The notes under the pieces are model-generated. The model was not told where the DNA came from. It searched no databases and worked only from the letters and a program-made list of their open reading frames with translations. Shown here piece after piece: positions 1 through 6,095 of a stretch of 46,230 nt of DNA. Source of the DNA: Pseudomonadota bacterium (GTDB lineage Bacteria; Desulfobacterota; JAPLJL01); NCBI GenBank assembly GCA_026388655.1, contig JAPLJI010000068.1, forward strand, positions 1-46,230. The letters run 5' to 3'. The translations under genes and the position numbers were made by a program. Within the stretch, counting starts at the first letter, position 1, and each line of letters starts with the position of its first letter.

Positions 1-147
1 AGCTATTTCTATACCGACAGCATTACCGACCTGGACATGCTTGATCTGGTCGGCCACCAGGTTGTGGTCAATCCCGATCCGCTCCTGAAACGGGAGGCGG
101 TAAAAAGGGGCTGGCCGATTATCAACTTTAACCCTCTCAAATCTTAA
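1..147 (+). CDS. HAD-superfamily phosphatase (SerB-like HAD-IB), C-terminal fragment
   Basis: The window opens inside a gene; frame 1 reads 48 residues to a TAA at 145-147. The visible part begins SYFYTDSITDLDMLDLVG and continues with VVVNPDPLLKREAVKRGWPI. This is the typical last third of HAD-IB hydrolases (phosphoserine-phosphatase-like): the (Y)(S/T)DS..D motif carries the Mg2+-binding aspartate, followed by the 'VNPDP.L...A..RGWP' ending. The catalytic DxD at the N-terminus lies outside the window, so substrate (phosphoserine, acyl-phosphate or another phosphoester) cannot be decided. Confidence 0.8.
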   Translation, partial: SYFYTDSITDLDMLDLVGHQVVVNPDPLLKREAVKRGWPIINFNPLKS

Positions 148-385
148 CTGTTAATTCCCCATGGTCTTGCCGTGGGGTTACCTTATTCCGTCATTCCGCA
201 TCCCCAATCAAGTTGAGGACGTGCTTGATGCGGCCTGCTCGAGCTGACGCTCGTGTCGGCCAGGGAATCCAGAATTTATTGAATGACGACATCTGGATTC
301 CCACTTGCGTGGGAATGACAAGCGAAGGGAACGGATTCCCGCTGGAGTTTATCCCGCACTCTGATGCGTGACGGGAATGACAATC
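148..385. repeat. Four-hairpin composite element, long inverted-orientation copy
   Basis: Gene-free stretch. It holds, read on the minus strand, the same succession of hairpins as other loci in this window. The outer hairpin at about 157-177 has arms CCCCATGG and CCGTGGGG. Next comes an extended 'GATTCCCTGGCCGACACGAG...' segment with an internal inverted repeat (GAGCTGACGCTC), then a hairpin with arms ATTCCCAC and GTGGGAAT at about 294-317, then a TCATTCCCG hairpin ending near 385. The copy at 45283-45560 is its close relative in opposite orientation. The hairpins resemble the dRS3-like 'ATTCCC...GGGAAT' intergenic repeats known from other proteobacteria. No gene is seen here. Confidence 0.75.
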
Positions 386-414
386 AACAACCTAAAAATT
401 GTTTTGAATAAATA

Positions 415-512
415 CCCCTCTTTGTCGAAAGAGGGGAAGGTCTCCGACCCCGCTTCCAGCCTGTAGGCTTACAGGCCGGAGGGTAGGGCCTACGACCCGG
501 AGGGGGAGATTT
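415..512. repeat. CCTCTCC/CCCCTC hairpin family copy
   Basis: Perfect hairpin with arms CCCCTCTTT and AAAGAGGGG and a 4-base loop at 415-436, followed by a CCTGTA...TACAGG hairpin (about 461-476) and a GGAGGG/GGGGGAGATTTTTT tail. The tail runs to the end of the downstream minus-strand deacetylase gene. The same family occurs at 2371-2512, 4757-4778, 15740-15760, 25055-25121, 26240-26310 and 45283-45303. It could double as a transcription terminator, but the T-run lies on the wrong side for the neighbouring gene. Confidence 0.6.
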
Positions 513-513
513 T

Positions 514-1260
514 TTATTTTATTTCCATTCCTTCTATAAAAGCCATTGCGTTGTAACCCAGGACGGCGTGGTTGTAGCCCCCCTCGAGGATGGCGAAGCA
601 GCCACCCTTGTTTCTTCGGGCCGCCTCCCGGACCAGTTTTCCGATCTCGCGGTAATTCTCGGTCTTTAAAACCCCGCCCCAGTCGGCCTCGTGGTTATCG
701 AACCCCGCCGAGATTCCGATGATATCAGCCGAGCAGGAGTCCATTTCCCTTTTCACCTCATCCATGTAGGCCTCGCGGTAAGAGGAGACGGGATTGAAAA
801 CGGTGAAACAGCGGTAATGACCGATCGTGTTCATCGTGCCGTCGCCAAAATGCATGTCTATATCGAGAACGTAGCCGGTCTGGATCTTGCCCCGGTGTAA
901 TAGGGTTCTCATCGCGATGGCCATGTTGTTGAAGAAGCAGAAGCCCCAGCAGGAGTCGCCCGAGGCGTGGTGCCCCGGGGGTCGGATGACCGCGAAGGCG
1001 GGCTCGGAAAGCCCGGTCTCCGCCGCCTGGATCGCCCCCCCCGCCGCCAGGGAGGCGATCTCGTAGAGACCGCCGTTTTTGATCGAGTTGATATGATCCT
1101 CTGAGTGAACCAGGGCAATATCTTCCCGCAAGGCGGGACGGGCGGTGACGAACTCCACCTTTTTCTCGATTACCCTGATGATGGCCTCGATCCGGCCCTC
1201 GGCCGAGGCCGGGTCGCTGGTATAGACCTGATGAAAATCAGGGTGGAAAATGACTTTCAT
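514..1260 (-). CDS. Short histone-deacetylase-fold (acetoin utilisation/HDAC family) deacetylase
   Basis: A 248-residue protein of the arginase/deacetylase fold, which removes acyl groups from amines (acetyl-lysine, acetylpolyamines) using one Zn2+. The active-site set is visible. The tandem His is in RPPGHHASGD (H97, H98), zinc ligands are in LDIDMHFGDG (D135, H137) and SAGFDNH (D188), and the catalytic Tyr is in LEGGYN (Y229). Typical family members have 300-380 residues. This one is short mainly because the N-terminal loops and the segment between the 'DMH' and 'AGFD' motifs are compressed. ATG start at 1260 has no good ribosome site. It lies downstream of an SDR gene on the same strand, 290 bases apart. 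A second, full-length deacetylase is at 26378. Substrate unknown. Confidence 0.85.
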   Translation of the reverse strand: MKVIFHPDFHQVYTSDPASAEGRIEAIIRVIEKKVEFVTARPALREDIALVHSEDHINSIKNGGLYEIASLAAGGAIQAAETGLSEPAFAVIRPPGHHASGDSCWGFCFFNNMAIAMRTLLHRGKIQTGYVLDIDMHFGDGTMNTIGHYRCFTVFNPVSSYREAYMDEVKREMDSCSADIIGISAGFDNHEADWGGVLKTENYREIGKLVREAARRNKGGCFAILEGGYNHAVLGYNAMAFIEGMEIK

Positions 1261-1550
1261 AGTTTATCGCTGGTTATTATTGTCATTCCGCACTTGATGC
1301 GGAATCCAGTTTTTCCCGGGTTCCATCCTTACTGGGTATAACTTTGTAATTTTACCTCAAAAGACAAGGGAGCCAATCTCTTGGCTCCCCCGTTCTATCG
1401 ATTATTGAAGGATTCCTGGATTCCTGCTTTCGCAGGAATGACAGCAAGATATGCTATTTCTCTATGCGTCATTCTGAGCGGAGCGAAGAATCTGATTTCC
1501 CGTATTCCATTCCGCACTCTGCATTTTTAGGGTTCCTCGAACCCTATTTT
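1261..1550. repeat. Intergenic stretch with three short hairpin repeats
   Basis: No gene. It contains a single-hairpin unit GTCATTCCGC...GCGGAATCCAG at 1282-1309 and a second unit, CTGGATTCCTGC...GCAGGAATGAC, at 1416-1442. A third unit, GTCATTCTGAGCG...GCGAAGAATC, lies at 1468-1492. Each is an isolated copy of one hairpin of the four-hairpin elements found elsewhere in the window. Confidence 0.7.
1368..1389 (-). terminator. Candidate Rho-independent terminator of the SDR gene
   Basis: Perfect 9-bp stem GGGAGCCAA / TTGGCTCCC with a 4-base loop. On the minus strand it is followed by the T-rich TTGTCTTTTG, so it would end transcription coming from the SDR gene at 1551-2321. The T-tract is interrupted, hence moderate confidence. 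Confidence 0.5.
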
Positions 1551-2321
1551 CTAGATCCTGATCCCGCCCGAGACCTCGACCGTGATGCCGGTGACGATAT
1601 CGTTCTCGCAGATATAAAGGGCGGTGTGGGCGATCTCCTCGGGCTTGCCCAGGCGGCCGACCGGGATGGTCTGTTTCCATTTTTCCAGGGCTTCCGGCTT
1701 CATGTCCTTCATCACCATCGGGGTTTCGATGAACCCGGGGGCGATCGCCGCCACCCGGATCTTGTAGCGGGCCAGCTCCTTCGACCAGGCCACGGTCATC
1801 GAGGCGACCCCGGCCTTGGCGGCGGAGTAGTTGGTCTGCCCCATGTTGCCGTGCCGGGCGATGGACGACATCGGGATGATCACCCCGCCGTTCCCGCGCT
1901 CGATCATCCGGATCGCGGCTTCCCGGCCGGTCAGGAAGACCCCGGTCAGGTTGACGTCGATGACCATCTGCCACTGTTTCAGGCTCAGCTTGTCCGCGAC
2001 CTTGCCGGTGGCCTTGTCCACTTTCACCAGGAGGCCGTCGCGGAGGATCCCGGCGTTGAGGACGGCCACGTCCAGACGACCGGTATCGTCGGCCGCCTTC
2101 TTCATCAGGTTTTCCACCTCGGCCTCGTTGACCACGTTGGCGGCTACGGGAATGGCCTTTCCGCCCGCGTCCTGGATCTGCTTGGCCGCGTCATCCATCT
2201 GGGCGTTGGGCAGATCGCCGATTACGATCGTGGCGCCCTTCGAGCCGAGGAGCTTGCCGATGGCGAGCCCGATCCCGCTGGCTCCCCCGGTAACAACCAC
2301 GGTTTTACCTTTTAGATCCAT
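1551..2321 (-). CDS. Short-chain dehydrogenase/reductase (FabG-like)
   Basis: A 256-residue classical SDR, an NAD(P)H-dependent oxidoreductase of 3-oxoacyl/3-hydroxyacyl or related alcohols. Numbering here counts the ATG-adjacent TTG as residue 1. The cofactor motif TGGASGIG is at about 12-19, the NAG motif is at 90-92 and the structural Asn is in VNLTG (125). The catalytic Ser is in PMSS (153/154), and Tyr166 and Lys170 are in NYSAAK. An insertion of about 12 residues between NAG and the Asn ([11 protein letters not shown]) is typical of a subgroup found near acyl-CoA metabolism. I choose ATG at 2321 because AAGGAGG (2327-2333) sits at normal spacing. The TTG just before it would be too close. 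Likely role is a 3-hydroxyacyl-CoA or ACP dehydrogenase; this is inferred from family only. Confidence 0.88.
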   Translation of the reverse strand: MDLKGKTVVVTGGASGIGLAIGKLLGSKGATIVIGDLPNAQMDDAAKQIQDAGGKAIPVAANVVNEAEVENLMKKAADDTGRLDVAVLNAGILRDGLLVKVDKATGKVADKLSLKQWQMVIDVNLTGVFLTGREAAIRMIERGNGGVIIPMSSIARHGNMGQTNYSAAKAGVASMTVAWSKELARYKIRVAAIAPGFIETPMVMKDMKPEALEKWKQTIPVGRLGKPEEIAHTALYICENDIVTGITVEVSGGIRI

Positions 2322-2370
2322 CAAAGCCTCCTTTCTAAATATTTAGGATATGCTGGGCATCCAACTCAAT

Positions 2371-2512
2371 TCCCTCCCCCTTCGCTTGCCCCGTCAAGGG
2401 CGGGGAGGGGGGAGGGCGTGGGTGGGGGTGATTATTTTTTCACCCTCCCCTCAATCCCCTCCTCTCCGAGCCGGAGGCTCGACAGAGCCGGAGGCCATCG
2501 AGGGAGGGGAGA
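2371..2512. repeat. CCTC-rich hairpin repeat, family copy
   Basis: Lies in the 322-base gap between the SDR and the TonB receptor gene. Blocks of CCCTCCCC / GGGGAGGG on both sides, with 'CCTCTCCGAGCCGGAGGCTC...GAGCCGGAGGCC' in the middle (about 2459-2495), form a large imperfect hairpin. The same middle module (CTCTCCGAGCCG.AGGCTC) recurs at 25061-25095. Confidence 0.65.
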
Positions 2513-2589
2513 TTCAGTTGGGCGCCCGTATGTAACTTACCGGCATTATATTAAGTATCCCCGGCTTTTTTAGTCAACTGGCGAAAGGA

Positions 2590-2617
2590 TTGACCGGAAT
2601 GAATTTTCAGATATGAT
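2590..2617 (+). promoter_or_regulatory. Sigma-70-type promoter for the TonB receptor gene
   Basis: TTGACC (2590-2595), 16-base spacer, TATGAT (2612-2617), 26 bases before the TTG start at 2644. Five of six bases match consensus in both boxes. Confidence 0.6.
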
Positions 2618-2643
2618 AGAAAGTACACTCAGAGGGGGATACC

Positions 2644-4656
2644 TTGCTTTCGCACAATAAGCTTCCAGATTCGTCACGGGCCAAGCGGTTTTCCGCCCTG
2701 ATCCTTTTTGTCCTGGCCGGTCTCTGGGCCGGGCCGGCCCGGGCGGAGTTCGAGGAAGAGGAGTTTTTCCAGGCCGGCGACTGGGTGGAGACCGCAGCCA
2801 AGCGGGTCCAGCTCATCCGGGAGGCCCCCGCGGCGGTCACGGTCCTCACCGATGAAGATATTCATAATTCCGGGGCCACCAACCTGGGCGACCTCCTGCG
2901 CAGTGTGCCGGGCCTCGAGGTGATCAGCTTCTCGGCCGCGGATTACGAAATCGGGGCCCGCGGACAGAACAAGGCCATGGAAAACGGGGTCCTGGTCCTC
3001 GTCAACGGCCGCTCCATCTACGAGGACTTTTACGGGGTGGTGATCTGGAACAAGAAATCCCTGGCCCTGGAGGATATCAGGCGGATCGAGGTGGTCCGGG
3101 GCCCCGGCTCGGTGCTCTACGGCGCCAACGCCTTCCACGCCGTAATCAATATCATCACCAAGGCCCCCGGGGAGGATCCGGGCGCCCTGGTTTCGTTCAC
3201 CGGCGGCCCGGAGAGCCTGATCGGCACCCTCGCGGAATCGGGCCGGGCGGGGAAAATAAGCCACCGGATTTCGGCCGGCTGGACCCAGACTTCGAGCTGG
3301 GCGAACCGGGAAGACGTGGCTCTCAAGTACCCGCGCGGGTTGATGTCGCTCAACTATGACCTGGGAAACTCCCGGGGGGTGGCTCTGGAGACCGGGCTGG
3401 ACAGCGGCGACTACGAGATGTTCTACGACATGCTCGGGATGTTCGAAAGCAACGGAATAAGCCATCATGTGCTGGCCAAGTATTACACCCCCGATTTCTA
3501 CTTCCGCGCCTTCTGGAACGCGCTCGATTCCAAGTGGACCGAAATCAAGGATATAGTTTTCAACGACATGACGGCGATAGGGATTCCCATCAAAGTGGCC
3601 GAGGATTTTAAGTTCGAAACCCAGCTCGAGAGCAACACCCTGGACTTCGAGGCCCAGAAGATCCAGAAGCTCGGATCGGACCATATCTTCACTGGAGGAG
3701 CCAACTTCCGCCACAACACCACCCTTTCCCCCCTGGTGGGGGGCTACCGGACCCAGAACCTGGCGGGGGCCTATCTTCAGCACGAATTTCTCTTCCGGGA
3801 CAAGCTCCATTCCTACCTAGGGGTTCGGTACGACTACCATCCCCTCGCGGGGAATAGTTTGAGCCCCCGGGCCAGCGTCCTGGCTTCCCCGCTTCCCGGA
3901 CACACCTTCCGGGTTTCCTACGGCCGGTCTTTCCGGAATCCCACGATCGTGGAGAATTACATTGATATTTCCATCCCCCTGGATCTCGGGATCGATATCG
4001 CGATTAAGGGTAATAAAAATATTTCCCCGGAACGGCTCGATTCCGTGGAGGGAGGCTACCAGTCCGATCTCCTCCAGGGCCGGCTCCGCCTGGGGGCCAG
4101 TATTTTTCACAACTGGATTAAAGGGCTGACCGGACCGTTGCTCCCCGAGGACCTGATCGGCAATCTCTCCCAGGGCGTGCGCGGGGCGATGGACAATATC
4201 CTCGACGAAAAGGCCTGGGGGGTCGAGGCCGAGATCAAGGCGCGGCCCTACCCCTACCTGACCGGCTTTGCCAATTACACCTACACCCACGTGTATAACG
4301 AGCTTTTCCTGGAGGTCGACCGCCGGACCCCGCAACACAAGGCCAACGGGGGGGTGACCCTGACCCTCGACAACGGGCTGTCCGCCACGGTTCTCCTTAA
4401 TTACGTGGGTTCGACCAACTGGCCCCATGTCATCCGTTTTCCCAACCTGGATAAAAATTTCTGGTTCCTTCCGCTCGGCCCGCTCGACGCCTACACCCTC
4501 CTTAACCTGCGCCTGGGCTACGTGTTCCTGAAAAAGCGGGCGGAGGTGGCGGTGAGCGTTTTCAATCTCCTCGGGGATGAGCACCGGGAATTCCCGATGG
4601 AGAGGATCGAGCAGGTGGACCGGCGGATCACCGGCCGGGTCCAGGTCAATTTCTAA
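2644..4656 (+). CDS. TonB-dependent outer-membrane receptor
   Basis: A 670-residue outer-membrane receptor: signal peptide with cleavage expected after PARA (about residue 35), then a plug domain and a C-terminal 22-strand-type beta barrel. Plug features include REAPAAVTVLTDEDI, LGDLLRSVPGLEV, GQNK...VLVLVNGRSIYED, IRRIEVVRGPGSVLYGANAF and AVINIITK. Barrel features include the SPR.S / FRVSYGRSFRNPT and YTLLNLRLGY-type strands and a terminal aromatic (VNF). TTG start at 2644 follows GAGGGGG. The family takes up iron-siderophores, cobalamin or other scarce ligands with energy from TonB-ExbBD. No cobalamin or Fur-type element is recognisable upstream, so the ligand is open. A clear TonB box was not identified. 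It stands alone as a transcription unit. Confidence 0.9.
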   Translation: MLSHNKLPDSSRAKRFSALILFVLAGLWAGPARAEFEEEEFFQAGDWVETAAKRVQLIREAPAAVTVLTDEDIHNSGATNLGDLLRSVPGLEVISFSAADYEIGARGQNKAMENGVLVLVNGRSIYEDFYGVVIWNKKSLALEDIRRIEVVRGPGSVLYGANAFHAVINIITKAPGEDPGALVSFTGGPESLIGTLAESGRAGKISHRISAGWTQTSSWANREDVALKYPRGLMSLNYDLGNSRGVALETGLDSGDYEMFYDMLGMFESNGISHHVLAKYYTPDFYFRAFWNALDSKWTEIKDIVFNDMTAIGIPIKVAEDFKFETQLESNTLDFEAQKIQKLGSDHIFTGGANFRHNTTLSPLVGGYRTQNLAGAYLQHEFLFRDKLHSYLGVRYDYHPLAGNSLSPRASVLASPLPGHTFRVSYGRSFRNPTIVENYIDISIPLDLGIDIAIKGNKNISPERLDSVEGGYQSDLLQGRLRLGASIFHNWIKGLTGPLLPEDLIGNLSQGVRGAMDNILDEKAWGVEAEIKARPYPYLTGFANYTYTHVYNELFLEVDRRTPQHKANGGVTLTLDNGLSATVLLNYVGSTNWPHVIRFPNLDKNFWFLPLGPLDAYTLLNLRLGYVFLKKRAEVAVSVFNLLGDEHREFPMERIEQVDRRITGRVQVNF

Positions 4657-4702
4657 TAGTGTCCCAAGTTTGTACACGGATTTAAGCGATTGAGAAATTA
4701 TT

Positions 4703-4908
4703 TGTAGTTTGCCGATTCACTTGTCCCGTCTCTGGGGGGATCGGCGGTTTTCGTAAGGGAGGGTTTCTCTGCCCTCCCGAGGGAACCCATTAAACGGCTC
4801 CCCTCCTGTCCCGAGCGAGACGAACTTGTCCCGAGTTTAATTGAGGGAAGCCTCGCATTAGCAATATCTCAATCGAACTTAATGAGCCCAATAAATTGGG
4901 CCACTACA
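4703..4908. repeat. Expanded TGTAGT...ACTACA element
   Basis: Lies in the 492-base gap after the receptor gene. It starts TGTAGTTTGCCGATT and ends AAATTGGGCCACTACA, the same ends as the 57-58-base elements at 14838 and 30740, but it is enlarged to about 206 bases. The interior contains a perfect GGGAGGG/CCCTCCC hairpin (4757-4778) and two 'TTGTCCCG' copies, and resembles the enlarged element at 38015-38134. The rest of the gap (4909-5077) shows no gene that I can support. Confidence 0.65.
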
Positions 4909-5077
4909 AGAAAATAATCTCCTGGCGCTTTAAAACCTCCATTCTTTCCCATGACCCCAATCTTATGAACAATTATGGGACACTATTAATTATTTGCAAA
5001 ACATTTTATGCAAAATTCAAGTGTCATTTTTATCAAATACAGGGAGACAAAGCAAATAAAATCTGTTCTCCCGGGTT

Positions 5078-5113
5078 AAAAAAACGGGCAGGCCGCGAAA
5101 AAACGACCTGCCC
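5078..5113 (-). terminator. Rho-independent terminator of the LPP20 lipoprotein gene
   Basis: Stem GGGCAGG (5086-5092) / CCTGCCC (5107-5113), loop of 14 bases. Read on the minus strand it is followed by a run of seven T (A-run at 5078-5084 on the plus strand). It lies 36 bases past the stop codon of the minus-strand lipoprotein gene. Confidence 0.75.
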
Positions 5114-5148
5114 ATAAAGTCTAAGATGTCGAAAAAATTACTGGTCTT

Positions 5149-5736
5149 TTATAGGCCCTGGTTCTGCGCATCCCGTTTCTTTTTCAGCTCGTCGTCCAGG
5201 GTATTCAGCATCTCGTTGGTCTTGGCTTCCAGGATGGCCCGTTTCTTCTCTTTCAGGGCCTCCTGGGTCTTGGATTTGATCTGGTTGAGAACGTCATCCA
5301 CCGCCAGCTTGGCCAGCGCGTAAAGCGTCCCATCCGAGTCGGTGAAGTGATCGATGATCTGGCTTCCCACCAGGGTTGCCTCGCTGACGGTCTTGGAAAC
5401 TACCGAGGTAAATTCGTCCGAACCGCCGCCTTCCTTATCCACGAAATCCTGATGTTCCTCCATAAAATCCTTCATGAAAGAAGCCACATAGGTGTTAATA
5501 ACCCGGCCGAGCTCCTGGCGACCCCGGGAATCCGCTTTTTGTCTCTGCATGGCGATGTTCGGTGACTTGGCGGCGATCCCGACTCCGTAAAGAGCCCCGC
5601 CCTGGTCACCCGGGAAAGCGCCCGATCCCTTGATGATCCAATCCGGCTTGGCCGGACCGCCACCGCATCCCACCAGGAAAAGCGACGCCGCGAACACCGC
5701 GCCTGCCACTACCCCAATCAGTCTGGTTACCTTCAT
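5149..5736 (-). CDS. LPP20-family lipoprotein
   Basis: A 195-residue exported lipoprotein. The N-terminus MKVTRLIGVVAGAVFAA is a signal peptide ending in the lipobox LVGC (lipidated Cys24), followed by GGGPAKPDW. The region ALYGVGIAAKSPN...AMQRQKADSRGRQELGRVI matches the LPP20 domain seen in small outer-membrane lipoproteins. The C-terminal 45 residues (KSKTQEALKEKKRAILE...DDELKKKRDAQ) are highly charged and probably a helix or coiled coil. ATG at 5736 is preceded by AAGGAGG at good spacing. An in-frame GTG 84 bases upstream (5820), with its own AAGGAGGTGA, would place a 28-residue extension before the signal peptide, so I do not use it. Monocistronic, with its own terminator. Function of LPP20 proteins is not settled. 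Confidence 0.85.
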   Translation of the reverse strand: MKVTRLIGVVAGAVFAASLFLVGCGGGPAKPDWIIKGSGAFPGDQGGALYGVGIAAKSPNIAMQRQKADSRGRQELGRVINTYVASFMKDFMEEHQDFVDKEGGGSDEFTSVVSKTVSEATLVGSQIIDHFTDSDGTLYALAKLAVDDVLNQIKSKTQEALKEKKRAILEAKTNEMLNTLDDELKKKRDAQNQGL

Positions 5737-5787
5737 TGTTATTCCTCCTTTTCTTAAAAAAACTCCGATTAGCCTAAAACTTGGATT

Positions 5788-5796
5788 ATGATAGCA
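5788..5796 (-). promoter_or_regulatory. Candidate extended -10 promoter for the LPP20 gene
   Basis: On the minus strand TGCTATCAT: extended -10 'TGn' plus TATCAT. No convincing -35 is seen. Transcription would begin about 45 bases before ATG 5736, which would leave the upstream GTG/Shine-Dalgarno pair outside the transcript. Confidence 0.4.
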
Positions 5797-5997
5797 TAAA
5801 AAAGTTGCGAAGTAATCCACTCACCTCCTTTCGCAATAACCCGCTCACCTTCGCTTCCTTAATATTATCGGTAATTTTCCTGAAGATGGAAGTGATGAAA
5901 CTCACACCCTGTCCCGGAACTTTGTTGAGGCTAATCCTAACATAAGTAAAAAGACGTTCCAACATCCGCCATTTATTTTTCGGCAGTCGGCAACGAG

Positions 5998-6066
5998 GCC
6001 CGTTTCGGTGACGTTATTCGGTTACGTTCTTAAAACCGATTGACGGAGCCGAACTGCGAAACGGGC
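5998..6066. repeat. Long-armed inverted repeat after the redox operon
   Basis: Arms GCCCGTTTCG (5998-6007) and CGAAACGGGC (6057-6066) match perfectly and enclose 49 bases with a further CGGTTAC...AAAACCG pairing. It lies 30 bases beyond the stop codon of the 946-residue gene, so it could act as an operon end or mRNA-stability hairpin. There is no T-run. The rest of the 5737-6095 gap shows no gene. Confidence 0.55.
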
Positions 6067-6095
6067 TTTGTGGCCCTAACCGTAACCCTTTTATC

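Noticed and set aside
2325-2643. Cobalamin riboswitch upstream of the TonB receptor
   Set aside because: No B12-box-like conserved sequence (GCCACTG-type) could be found; the region contains a CCTC hairpin repeat and a normal promoter.
2674-3810. Long minus-strand open frame (378 codons) opposite the TonB receptor
   Set aside because: Shadow of a high-GC gene; its composition is Pro/Gly/Arg-rich without any domain, whereas the plus strand encodes a complete receptor.
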